Of a stretch of DNA of 64,000 nucleotides, positions 53,400-62,090 are shown one piece after another (the first letter of the stretch is position 1; the number at the start of each line of letters is the position of its first letter). Source of the stretch: Candidatus Methylacidithermus pantelleriae (GTDB taxonomy: Bacteria; Verrucomicrobiota; Verrucomicrobiia; Methylacidiphilales; Methylacidiphilaceae); assembly GCF_905250085.1 (NCBI RefSeq), contig NZ_CAJNOB010000071.1:1-64000 (forward strand). Reading direction: 5' to 3'. A program made the position numbers and the translations under genes. The notes under the pieces are model-generated. The model was not told the origin of the DNA, did no database searches, and saw only the letters and a list, made by a program, of their open reading frames with translations.

Positions 53400-54356
53400 T
53401 CAGTCCTGCGTTAGCTCGACAAACACATCCTCTAGGGAAGCACGCTGTCGGCTCATCTCGCGGAGTCGCCATCCTTTCTGTCGCACGACGTCGAAGACCT
53501 GATCGCGGATATCCTCTCCCGGTTTGGCAAAAAGCTGAAGTGTTACCCAGGAATCTTTCTCATCCACGACCTCAACTTCTTCGATTCCACTAATCTCCTC
53601 TAGGAGTCGCGACGCTTCCTCCCGCATTGCCTGGATTTCCAGGCGCAAACACCCACTCCCTCCTCCTCGCACTAAGCGGCTTAAGTTTTCCGGCGTATCG
53701 GCCGCTTCAATCCGGCCCTTATGGATAATGAGGACACGAGAACAGGTGGCCTCCACCTCGCTAAGAATGTGGGTTGAAAGAAGAACGGTGTGTTTTTTGC
53801 CGAGTTCCCGGATGAGGTCACGTACGCTGCGAATCTGGTGTGGGTCAAGCCCGATCGTTGGTTCGTCTAGAATCAGCAAGTCCGGGTCATGAATAAGAGC
53901 ATCCGCTAGGCCCACCCGTTGCCGAAAACCTTTGGAAAGTGCGCCGATCCCGCGGTGCCGAACCTCTGCTAGTTGGCATACCTCACAAACAATAGCCACC
54001 CTTTCGGCCAATTGCTTCTTGGGTACTCCCTTGAGGCGAGCCCGGTACTCGAGGTATTCCTCCACCCGCATGTCCGTGTAGAGCGGAACGTTTTCTGGCA
54101 TGTATCCCACGTGGCGTCGCACGGCCAAAGGGTTTTCGACGACATCATACCCGGCGACTCGGACCTTCCCATCGGTAGGAGGCAGGTAGGCGCAAAGAAT
54201 CCTCATCGTTGTTGTCTTGCCGGCACCATTTGGCCCCAGAAACCCTACCACTTCGCCTCGAGTCACTTGAAAGCTGATCCGATCCAATACCACGCGCCCG
54301 GCGTAAGACTTGGTAAGCTGCTCGACTTCAATCATGGGCTCTGCGGTTGTTCCCAT
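53400..54356 (-). CDS. ABC transporter ATPase (GldA-like)
   Basis: A 318-residue ATPase. Walker A FLGPNGAGKTTTMRIL, Q-loop region YMPENVPLYTDMRVEEYL, signature LSKGFRQRVGLADALI, Walker B LLILDEPTIGLDP and H-loop STHILSEVE. About 90 residues follow the nucleotide-binding domain, a regulatory extension common in GldA and related ABC-2 ATPases. It energises the permease and GldG-like proteins encoded downstream. First gene of the operon, divergent from parA. Confidence 0.93.
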   Translation of the reverse strand: MGTTAEPMIEVEQLTKSYAGRVVLDRISFQVTRGEVVGFLGPNGAGKTTTMRILCAYLPPTDGKVRVAGYDVVENPLAVRRHVGYMPENVPLYTDMRVEEYLEYRARLKGVPKKQLAERVAIVCEVCQLAEVRHRGIGALSKGFRQRVGLADALIHDPDLLILDEPTIGLDPHQIRSVRDLIRELGKKHTVLLSTHILSEVEATCSRVLIIHKGRIEAADTPENLSRLVRGGGSGCLRLEIQAMREEASRLLEEISGIEEVEVVDEKDSWVTLQLFAKPGEDIRDQVFDVVRQKGWRLREMSRQRASLEDVFVELTQD

Positions 54357-54545
54357 ACGCTTACTCCATATGCGCGAGAGTGCCCCAACCTCTTAGGTCA
54401 GAGCCGGTTGCCAACTGGGGAACCTTTCCCATTCCGAAAAGCCATTGCGCTTCCATTCCCCAAAGGAATTCGTCAGAGAGGGCTCCTTTCGCACTAGAAA
54501 AAATCTTTCCCTCTCTGTCAAGTTCTTGCAAGTTGCCCAGGGGGC

Positions 54546-55376
54546 ATGAGGGTCTTTGCGGTAGCTAATCAAAAGGGCGGCGTCGGCAAAACGACCACCG
54601 CCATCAACCTTGCAGCCTGTCTTGCAGAGATGGGGCACGCCACCCTGTTGGTGGACCTAGACCCTCAAGCCAATGCCACTAGTGGTCTAGGATTTATCCC
54701 CAACGCTGGAGAGAGCGTTTACTCTGTCCTCCTTGGCAGGAAAACGGTCGAGCAGCAGGTCCGCCCTACCGCCTATGCCAGGCTCGCCCTTCTACCTTCG
54801 GAGCTCAATGTGGCCGGTTGCGAGATTGAAATGGCTCAAAATGACGAATTCCGAGGCCGTCTCTACCAACTTCTTCGCTCCCTTCCAGTTGTCTTCCCCC
54901 ACGAGTTCATTTTTCTCGATTGTCCTCCTTCCCTCGGGATTGTCATGACTACCGCAATAGCCAGCGCCGATGCGGTCTTGGTCCCGCTCCAGTGCGAGTA
55001 TTTTGCTCTCGAAGGACTGACAAGGGTCTTTCAAATCCTCCAGGAGCTTGGAAACCCAAGGGAAAATCCCCCCAGTAGGCTATTCGGTGTGATCATGACG
55101 ATGTTTGACGTGCGCACGAACCTAAGCCAGCAGGTGGTCGAAGATGTCCGGCGCCATTTAGGTCCCCTTGTCTTTGACACGGTCATACCGCGGAGCGTCC
55201 GTTTAGCGGAAGCACCAAGCTACGGCAAGCCCATCATTGCTTATGATACAGCGGGGACCGCAGCCCAAGCGTACCGAAAACTTGCTCGAGAATTTCTCGT
55301 TCGGGTTCAGAAAAAAACGATAACCACCCCTCCATCCGGTTATTCGAAGGGAGTATCCCAACCAACGTACGGCTAA
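54546..55376 (+). CDS. parA: ParA-family ATPase (Soj-like)
   Basis: A 276-residue ATPase with deviant Walker A FAVANQKGGVGKTTTAINLA at the N-terminus, motif A-prime LLVDLDPQANATSGLG, FIFLDCPPSLG as Walker B, and VPLQCEYFALEGL. These are the marks of chromosomal ParA/Soj, which partitions the origin region with ParB bound at parS sites. A parB gene is not in the window; the small gene directly behind is not ParB. A different ParA-like positioning role is possible. The gene is divergent from the Gld-type operon. Confidence 0.93.
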   Translation: MRVFAVANQKGGVGKTTTAINLAACLAEMGHATLLVDLDPQANATSGLGFIPNAGESVYSVLLGRKTVEQQVRPTAYARLALLPSELNVAGCEIEMAQNDEFRGRLYQLLRSLPVVFPHEFIFLDCPPSLGIVMTTAIASADAVLVPLQCEYFALEGLTRVFQILQELGNPRENPPSRLFGVIMTMFDVRTNLSQQVVEDVRRHLGPLVFDTVIPRSVRLAEAPSYGKPIIAYDTAGTAAQAYRKLAREFLVRVQKKTITTPPSGYSKGVSQPTYG

Positions 55377-55832
55377 ATGGTACCAAACCAAACTTTAGCC
55401 AGCGGCTCACGTCCGATCGCCATGGTTGTTCTTTCTCGACCGGGAAAAGTTTGTGGGGCGTTCATTATCTTGCTGACCCTAGCGGTCCCAGAGTCCTGGG
55501 GGCGCCGTGTTGCTTTTGGACCTTTCCTTTCCGATGCCGTGTACCAGTATTTGGAATCTTTTCCTTTTGAGGCTCGCCAACGGGTGTTGGCCCGTTTCCG
55601 CCCGGACTGTACCCATGAATGGGTCGGAGCTGGGAAGTGGGACGGAAGAGTGATTTTTATGGTCCGAGAGCGAGGGAACGAATTTTACGCAAACCTCGTC
55701 TTTGAACGCGAAGGAAACTCCGTCCGGCTTCTCTATTGGACCCCGTTTGAGTTTACCCGCGTTCCTCGATACCTTACTCTTTCCCGTGAGCAACTCGCGA
55801 CCATTAAGAGCATTGCGCAAAAAGCTCGTTAG
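55377..55832 (+). CDS. Small exported protein, unknown function
   Basis: A 151-residue frame starting directly after the parA stop. A hydrophobic stretch (VCGAFIILLTLAVPESWG) suggests a signal peptide; ATG 55422 would put it at the N-terminus and is the better start. The rest is soluble with AVYQYLESFPFEARQRVLARF, a beta-rich middle with WDGRVIFMVRERGNEFYANLVF, and a C-terminal helix. No family recognised. It may be transcribed with parA but is unlikely to be part of the partition machinery. Confidence 0.6.
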   Translation: MVPNQTLASGSRPIAMVVLSRPGKVCGAFIILLTLAVPESWGRRVAFGPFLSDAVYQYLESFPFEARQRVLARFRPDCTHEWVGAGKWDGRVIFMVRERGNEFYANLVFEREGNSVRLLYWTPFEFTRVPRYLTLSREQLATIKSIAQKAR

Positions 55833-56000
55833 GGAGGTCGTTCAAAGTCCCATATTGGATTCTAGTCCTTTGGCCAATGCCCAAAGTGGCCTAAGAGTTG
55901 CACCTGTCTTGCTTCAGGCGGACGCTCATGGCGCAAACTACCCCCGGGGGATGCCTTGTGGCGCACGAAAGTGGTCCTAGCCTAGGAGCTATCTTCCCTT

Positions 56001-56780
56001 CTACGGAACAACGGCAAAAATTCGGGCTGGCGCTCCCGTGCCGCCTCCAATCTTCATGGGCGCGCAGTAGAGAGTCGCTCCCCGTGGAGGCAGGAGCTCC
56101 GCGTGGGCTAGATTTTCAAAACCAGGCCGGCCGGCTCCGAGCCATAACCGGTGCACTGGGAACTCCAGTGCGTTGCCAGGGTCCATGCTAGCTGTGTCTA
56201 TAGCCAGTGCAGCTACCTGACGTTCCCGAAGAAGAAACCGGACCGCCTCAACGGAAAATCCTGGAAAGTGTAGGTGAGTTATATCCCCCGGACGATCGCT
56301 CCCTAGATACTTCCGGCGGTTGCCCCAAAACTTACCCCACCCAGAGCGGGCTACCACGATCGCTCCATCGGGGATGCGACCGTACCGGGATTCATAACGG
56401 CGGATGTCGGAAACTTGAAGGGTGGCGTCGGGGTTTTTCGCCGAGCGATTTGAGAAATCGACGACGCATGCAGGCCCAATACAGGCCTTGAGGGGAACCT
56501 GGTCCGCAGTTGCACCGCTGCGCGAAAAGTGAAGCGGCGCGTCCATGTGGGTTCCCCCGTGTTCGGGTGCACAAAACTCGCCAGCTGCGTAAAAGTATCC
56601 CCGGTTGGTCAGACCGAAGCGCTTGTACCAGAAGCGGAACCCTTGTTCTGTTGGCCAATAGATCGTTCTTCGATCAAAGGGATAGGTAAGATCGATAATG
56701 CTTTGGGCCTGTCCGCACACAGGCAAAAGGAAGGTCCCTAACGACACCCACGTGGAGAAGATGAGCGCTTTATGCTTCAT
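56001..56780 (-). CDS. Secreted cyclase-family (kynurenine formamidase-like) hydrolase
   Basis: A 259-residue metal-dependent hydrolase of the cyclase family. A signal peptide, ALIFSTWVSLGTFLLPVCGQAQS, follows ATG 56780. The family motif is EFCAPEHGGTHMDAPLHFS, which matches the HxGTHxDxPxHF metal-binding signature, and later VEAVRFLLRERQVAALAIDTAS with FPVHRLWLGAG. Relatives hydrolyse N-formylkynurenine, isatin or related amides. The frame extends upstream to 56954 but the signal peptide fixes the likely start. Export to the periplasm is unusual for formamidase itself, so the substrate is probably something else. Confidence 0.88.
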   Translation of the reverse strand: MKHKALIFSTWVSLGTFLLPVCGQAQSIIDLTYPFDRRTIYWPTEQGFRFWYKRFGLTNRGYFYAAGEFCAPEHGGTHMDAPLHFSRSGATADQVPLKACIGPACVVDFSNRSAKNPDATLQVSDIRRYESRYGRIPDGAIVVARSGWGKFWGNRRKYLGSDRPGDITHLHFPGFSVEAVRFLLRERQVAALAIDTASMDPGNALEFPVHRLWLGAGRPGFENLAHAELLPPRGATLYCAPMKIGGGTGAPARIFAVVP

Positions 56781-57500
56781 TGACTGTTTCCTCAAAAGGT
56801 ACGTTGACACCTTGTAACCGAAAAAAAGTTCCATAGGAAGATGGGATCTTCCGTTCGCGTGGCACTGTTGAGGGGGGCCCAGGCCAGCCCGCGTAAAGCG
56901 TGCACAAGCCCTCCACCACGGGCAAAGCAAAAGCCAAGCGATGTCCAGACCCATTGGGCGATCTCAAGGCGCGCCATAGGGAACGTTTTTTCCTGGCCGA
57001 AAGCCGGTCCCCACCGGTCGGCGTCTCCGCTCGTGTGCGCCGGAAGCGGGTAATGAAGCCAAATGCGGTGTGCCAAGTTTGCGACATTCTCCTTCCCCAC
57101 ACGGATCCGGCCACTCTAAAGCAGAGAACCGCAGAATGGGCTCCCATGGGGTTCGTTCTCCGTATATCGTTCCAGCTAGGAACGACAACACAAGAGAAGG
57201 CCTCGAGCCACGCAGTCAGTTCATTCGTTGGCGGGAGGGACCTCCAGAGAGTCTCTCGCAAACGTTCGAGGCCGCCGTAACGGCCCTTGGAACCGTCAAC
57301 GCAATGCCACAGATCCATATGGGGCTTTTGGTTCTTCGGTAGGGCCTCCCTCACTGACCTAGGGGCATGACAGATGGGGAAAGCTATTCTAGTCCTCTAC
57401 AATGCTACCCTGGATCCTCCGAAGTCTAGCCGTGCACTGCAGCATGCGTAGCGACTTGGGGTAGGCCCAGCACGCTTGGGGTCCACCTCCCATCGGTTTG
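56781..57500. other. Gap with a long decayed minus-strand frame
   Basis: Minus-strand frame 56770-57354 (194 codons) and a second frame 56792-57100 look partly coding (SWNDIRRTNPMGAHSAVLCF; HRIWLHYPLPAHTSGDADRW) and appear to be one former gene shifted in phase, ending in front of the cyclase gene. I cannot name the family. It lies where the tnpB of the IS607 element at 57501 would be expected, but no RuvC or zinc-ribbon motif is visible. Confidence 0.35.
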
Positions 57501-58071
57501 CTATACCCAATCTTTGCCTTTGATGACCTCTAGAGCTTTCTGCGCCATAATCCGGGCGGAACGGCGATCATAGAGACGGCTATAAAAAGATCTTAGGACC
57601 TCCATTATGTCCTCGACCGAGTCATCCATAACCTCACCAGGCTCGACCACTACAATACGCCGCTGTTGAGCCGCCAGAGCTGCTTCCACGTACTCAAAGC
57701 CGAAACGCAAGAGCCGATCTCGATGTTCTACGACGATGACGTTCACCTAAATCGGACAGTAGGCGCAAAAGCTTGGGTCGCACTCCATTGACTCCCGGTC
57801 CAATTTCAGAGACGGCTTTCGTGACTGCCCAGCCCTTTTGGCTAGCGTACTCCACGAGCCGGCCCATCTGCTAGTCCAAGTCTGCCTTCTGCTCCACGCT
57901 CGACACACGGGCGTAGAGAGCCACAGCATCATTCGAACCTTGAGGTTCCTTGACCAGGATTGTTCCGGTCGGCGTGTGTTCGAAGGGAACCGGCATTTTC
58001 CCTTGTCGTACCCAGCGCCAGGCTGCCTTGTACGAGACACCTTGCTTTTTTGCCCATTTGCTGAGCTTCAT
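57501..58071 (-). pseudogene. IS607-type serine recombinase, broken by one stop and one frameshift (copy 5)
   Basis: The best-preserved IS607 transposase here. From ATG 58071 it reads MKLSKWAKKQGVSYKAAWRW, VRQGKMPVPFEHTPTGTILV (helix-turn-helix and linker), VALYARVSSVEQKADLD with the catalytic Ser, then a TAG at 57871-57873, QMGRLVEYASQKGWAVTKAV, SEIGPGVNGVRPKLLRLLSD, and after a one-base phase change near 57747 NVIVVEHRDRLLRFGFEYVE and IVVVEPGEVMDDSVEDIMEVL to the end. The product would be about 190 residues. Serine chemistry in IS607 moves the element without target duplication. Only two lesions separate it from an intact gene. Confidence 0.85.
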
Positions 58072-58686
58072 ATGACTAGCCTCGCGAATTTGCCATTGAT
58101 CTTCAGATTTTTTCTACAGCTCTTGACCCCGGATAAAAGGAGGCCTGACCAAACCCATCGAGCAGCCATCCTGGCTTTCCTCGTTGGTCCCCTTGGCACT
58201 CCAGCTTGGGCGGGTGTTGGAACCGAGCGCTCGGTGGCGGAATAGGGACGTAACCGCTTCGGCATGGAACCCAGACTTAGATCCCCCCGGCGCACTTTGA
58301 ATGCTTGCATGCAAGCCCCGCTCAGTTGGTTAGGACCCCTTGCGTGTCCGAAGGAGCCTGCTGGCACCGTGCCAAGCTTTTTCGAGTTCTCCCCATGGCT
58401 TCGCTATCACCTGGCTCGTTCGTGTGAGGTCCACAGCACGGGTGGCTCTTTGTAGGTTGCTGCGCGCAGCGGCTGACTCAACATTCCCTTTTGTTACGTT
58501 TTCGCAATGAGTCCTCTAAGGATAGCTGTTCCTACTATCCCCGTTTACCCTTTGTTTTCGTTGGCCCGTTCAGCACCGGTGTGTTGTTTATTAGGATGGA
58601 TAGGAAAGGGTGCGACGCAAAACATCAGTCTTCTGACAAGGAGCCACGTGCTTGACGGAGCTAGTTGTCCTGGTTACTCGAGAAGC
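58072..58686. other. Gap, no gene recognised
   Basis: Left part: upstream region of the IS607-type recombinase, where the element end should be. Right part: the plus-strand open frame from 58507 is continuous with the DUF3455 gene but contains no signal peptide until ATG 58687. Nothing else supported. Confidence 0.35.
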
Positions 58687-59253
58687 ATGCGCTTCAAGTT
58701 TTTCTTCGCCCTGGATCGAGTTCTTTTAAACCTTTTCGTTTTCTTTCTCACGCAGGTGTGCGTCTTTGGGGAAGGTGTTTTACCTCTACCTCGGCACAGC
58801 TCTATTGTCGGGGTCGCGCTTGCCGAAGGTTACCAAGTTTACCGTGCTTCTGCGAACCCACCTCCAACCGGCGGCAGTGTTCCTCAGTGGGAGCTTATTG
58901 GGCCGGAGGCGACCCTTTACGATAGTAGCCACCGGGTGATTGGGAGGCATGTTCCAGGTCCTCGCTGGTCGTTTCGCGATGGCACACGACTGAAAGGCAA
59001 GCTCCCGCCAATCACGTTGGTTCCGGCAAAAAACCCGAAAGACCTTCCGTGGTTACTGCTTCGCGTGCACGGTGAGAAGGGTCGCGGACTGTTGGCAAAA
59101 GCGACTCACGTTGCCCGGCTGGACACCCACGGGGGAGTAGCTCCCGCTTTGCCACCCAGGAATCAGGCCCAGGTGATAAAGATCCCGTACCGCGCCACCT
59201 ATCTCTTTTTGTCTTCTTCGGCTTTTTCTTACAAAAAGTCTTTTGGTTGGTAG
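58687..59253 (+). CDS. Exported DUF3455 protein
   Basis: A 188-residue secreted protein. A hydrophobic signal, FALDRVLLNLFVFFLTQVCVFG, follows ATG 58687. The mature part matches the DUF3455 pattern: GVALAEGYQVYRA, WELIGPEATLYDSSHRVIGRHVPG (in pieces), WSFRDGTRLKGK, LPWLLLRVHGEKGRGLLAKATHVARLDTHGG and a terminal IPYRATYLFL. No function is known for this family; members are exported and beta-rich. The open frame starts at 58507, but the signal peptide supports the internal ATG. Confidence 0.78.
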   Translation: MRFKFFFALDRVLLNLFVFFLTQVCVFGEGVLPLPRHSSIVGVALAEGYQVYRASANPPPTGGSVPQWELIGPEATLYDSSHRVIGRHVPGPRWSFRDGTRLKGKLPPITLVPAKNPKDLPWLLLRVHGEKGRGLLAKATHVARLDTHGGVAPALPPRNQAQVIKIPYRATYLFLSSSAFSYKKSFGW

Positions 59254-60065
59254 CCGGTCTTCGTGGGTGAGGATCGCTTTTTGGGGGTTTTCTCCTTCGT
59301 TTAGGCACCTCGCCGCTTGATTGGCCGGTGGAGGGCGATCGATTGGGAGCACTCGCTTTCCCTGCAATACCGGCTTTGTATCTCTGTCCTCCGTCCGCCG
59401 ATCGATTATAAGACGGCCCTTCGGCCGTTGTTTCTTCCTCTGTTTCCAATGGTGCTTTTTCTTGATCCTTTACGCACGGCACTTTCCGGACCGAAAAAAG
59501 CGTGGGCTACCGGAAGAAGAAGCGCCAGAGCATCCTCAAAATCACCTTTGCGTAGCTAGCAATGCGTTGGAGGGAGAACCACTCATCCCGTAGGGATGAA
59601 AAGCTTTGGCCGCTTTTACTCCGCGCTGCTCCATCCAGTTTTCTTTGCCAATGGGCTGGCCTCTTTTTTTCTTTCCGGCCCACCGGTTCGAGCTTTGAAG
59701 CTCTTAGGACCCCGTGGATTCCATTCAAAAGCTACCGGTCGATGTTGCCAACAAAGAGGATGCGCCGTCTTTGCCCTTGCACCCTTTACGAGCGTTGCGC
59801 CCTTTTTCCTATTGAGACCGGGGACAGTCACTTGATTGGTCGACGGCGATTCCGGTCGAAAAAGCGCCAAGAGAAACTCAAGGAAAATGGTCCTCTTTGA
59901 AAGCCAGACCTTGGCAGAAGAGTTGCTGGGCTAGTGTTCATCTGCTTCGCATAAGCTTTTTTCCGCAAAGTTGGCTAAAGGTTGCTAGCAACTAGGTGGC
60001 CAAACAGGATAAATGCGATGCGTTGAAAAGCGCTCTGGTCACTTTGAGCGGGAAGGATAGGGACC
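59254..60065. other. Gap of 0.8 kb, no gene recognised
   Basis: Short overlapping frames on both strands only. The bases just before 60066 include AGGATAGGGACC, the ribosome binding site for hyuA. Confidence 0.35.
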
Positions 60066-62090
60066 ATGCTGCAGATTGGAATCGACACTGGGGGCACGTT
60101 TACGGACTTCGTGGTTGCTGACACGGAAAGGATTTGGTCATTCAAGCTCCCTTCGACCCCGGGCGAACCCGAACGTGCTGTCCTGGATGGATTACAACAG
60201 GTGATGGAAGCCGTGCCTGAAGCTCAGGAACTAGAAGTGATTCACGGCACAACGGTTGCCACCAATACGGTTTTGGAGCGCAAAGGGGCCCGAACGGCTT
60301 TCGTAACGACTCGTGGTTTTGAGGATCTTTTGGAGATTGGTCGGCAGAATCGACGCGAGCTTTATCGCCTGGGGCCATCGAAGGCGACTCCCCTTGTCCC
60401 CAGGCAATGGCGATGGGGTCTAGCTGAGCGTGTCCTTCCCGACGGCCTGATTGAGCAGGAGCTGGATCCGGCAGAAGTCAGGGCGCTTCTAGACTCTTTG
60501 CGGAAGGAGCAGATCGAATCGGTCGCTGTCTGCTTTCTTTTTTCCTTTCGAAAACCACTTCACGAGCAAGTGGCTGGGGAGATTCTCCGCGAAGCGGGGT
60601 TTCCTGTTTCGCTTTCCTGCGAGGTTTTACCCGAATTTCGGGAATATGAACGTGCCTCAGCGACTGTCCTTAATGCGTACCTTCAGCAAAAGGTTACCGC
60701 CTATTTAGAAAAACTGCGCGTTGGGGTAGACCGAGTCGCTCGATCGATCAAGCGAAAACGCTTTTGGCTCATGCAATCTAATGGAGGATGGGTGTCTCCG
60801 ACCCTAGCGGCTCAGTTTCCTGTCCGGGCGATTTTTTCTGGTCCGGCAGCAGGCGTTTACGGTGGGTGGACCGTTGGACAAGAAGCTGGCCTTTCTCGAG
60901 TGATTACCCTGGATATTGGAGGGACCTCTGCGGATGTGAGTCTTGTGGACGGAGAAATTTTTCGAACGAAGGAATCGACCATTGATGGGTTGCCGCTTCC
61001 ACTGCCAGTCGTTGACGTACAGAGCGTAGGGGCAGGGGGAGGTTCGATCGCGTGGGTAGACGCGGGTGGGGCTCTTAGGGTTGGGCCGCAAAGTGCTGGG
61101 GCTGATCCGGGTCCGCTATGTTTGGGTCGCGGTACGGAACCGACCGTAACGGATGCGCATCTGGTATTGGGGCGACTGGATCCACGGTCTTTGTTGTTGG
61201 GAGAGAGACAGGAAGCGTTGGAACGTTCATGGAAGGGTCTAGCTCGATTTTGCCAGCGTTTTCGAGGGGGAAGCGGTGAGGAAGACATTTCCGAAGTCGC
61301 ACAAGGCATTTTGGAAATCGCCAATACGCACATGGCTCGAGCGATTCGGGCCGTCTCGCTCGCTCGGGGCTGGGATCCCAGAGATTTTATTCTAATAAGC
61401 TTTGGAGGGGCCGGTGGACTTCATGCGTGTGAACTGGCAGAGCTTTTCGGGATCGACGAAGTACTGGTTCCTCCGCTTCCGGGTCTTGTTTCTGCTTGGG
61501 GTGCTCTTTGTGCCGAAACCGTATTAGATGCTTCGAAGACACTCCTATGCGAGGCTAGTGCTGGTTCGTTAGGAAGGTGGGAGTTGGTGTTCGAAGAACT
61601 GGAGCAAAAACTTGTGCGGGAACTTGAGGCAGAAGGCTTTGCGGGGGGAGAGGCCATTTTCCAAAGGTACTGTGACCTCCGCTACCGTGGCCAATCGTAT
61701 GAGCTTACGGTGCCCTGGAAAGCCAGCTTCTTGGAAGAATTTCACAGCCTTCATGGCAAGCGGTACGGTTATGCGCAACAGAACTGGCCCGTGGAACTGG
61801 TGACAGCGCGGGCAACAGTGCGTATCCCGAAACCCAAACCGAAAGGCCTCATGGTCCAAAGCGAAATCTGCCAAGAGGTAAGAAGCGGGCGAGCCTACTT
61901 TTTGGGAAGAGATTGGCCGGTCCATTACGTGCCACGAAGTGCTCTGCGGCCAGGAGATGAGTTAGAGGGTCCGGTGATCGTGACAGAATACGGCGGGACC
62001 ACGGTGATCCCTCCCGGCTGGCGTGGGTCGGTCGATGTGATGGGTAACCTTAGGATTAGGAGACAAAGCCAATGGACGCGGTCCAGCTAG
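60066..62090 (+). CDS. hyuA: Hydantoinase/oxoprolinase subunit A (HyuA-type)
   Basis: A 674-residue ASKHA-fold ATPase of the hydantoinase A / 5-oxoprolinase / acetone carboxylase group. The N-terminus has QIGIDTGGTFTDFVVAD, then VIHGTTVATNTVLERKGARTAFVTTRGFEDLLEIGRQ (in pieces); the middle has ITLDIGGTSADVSLVDG and VDVQSVGAGGGSIAWVD, and FGGAGGLHACELAELFGI follows. These bind ATP and phosphorylate the substrate carbonyl. It overlaps hyuB by 19 bases. The pair hydrolyses or carboxylates cyclic amides or ketones with ATP; the actual substrate is not evident. Confidence 0.93.
   Translation: MLQIGIDTGGTFTDFVVADTERIWSFKLPSTPGEPERAVLDGLQQVMEAVPEAQELEVIHGTTVATNTVLERKGARTAFVTTRGFEDLLEIGRQNRRELYRLGPSKATPLVPRQWRWGLAERVLPDGLIEQELDPAEVRALLDSLRKEQIESVAVCFLFSFRKPLHEQVAGEILREAGFPVSLSCEVLPEFREYERASATVLNAYLQQKVTAYLEKLRVGVDRVARSIKRKRFWLMQSNGGWVSPTLAAQFPVRAIFSGPAAGVYGGWTVGQEAGLSRVITLDIGGTSADVSLVDGEIFRTKESTIDGLPLPLPVVDVQSVGAGGGSIAWVDAGGALRVGPQSAGADPGPLCLGRGTEPTVTDAHLVLGRLDPRSLLLGERQEALERSWKGLARFCQRFRGGSGEEDISEVAQGILEIANTHMARAIRAVSLARGWDPRDFILISFGGAGGLHACELAELFGIDEVLVPPLPGLVSAWGALCAETVLDASKTLLCEASAGSLGRWELVFEELEQKLVRELEAEGFAGGEAIFQRYCDLRYRGQSYELTVPWKASFLEEFHSLHGKRYGYAQQNWPVELVTARATVRIPKPKPKGLMVQSEICQEVRSGRAYFLGRDWPVHYVPRSALRPGDELEGPVIVTEYGGTTVIPPGWRGSVDVMGNLRIRRQSQWTRSS

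Noticed and set aside
54546-55832. parAB pair
   Set aside because: The gene directly behind parA encodes a small exported protein without a ParB helix-turn-helix, so no ParB was called.
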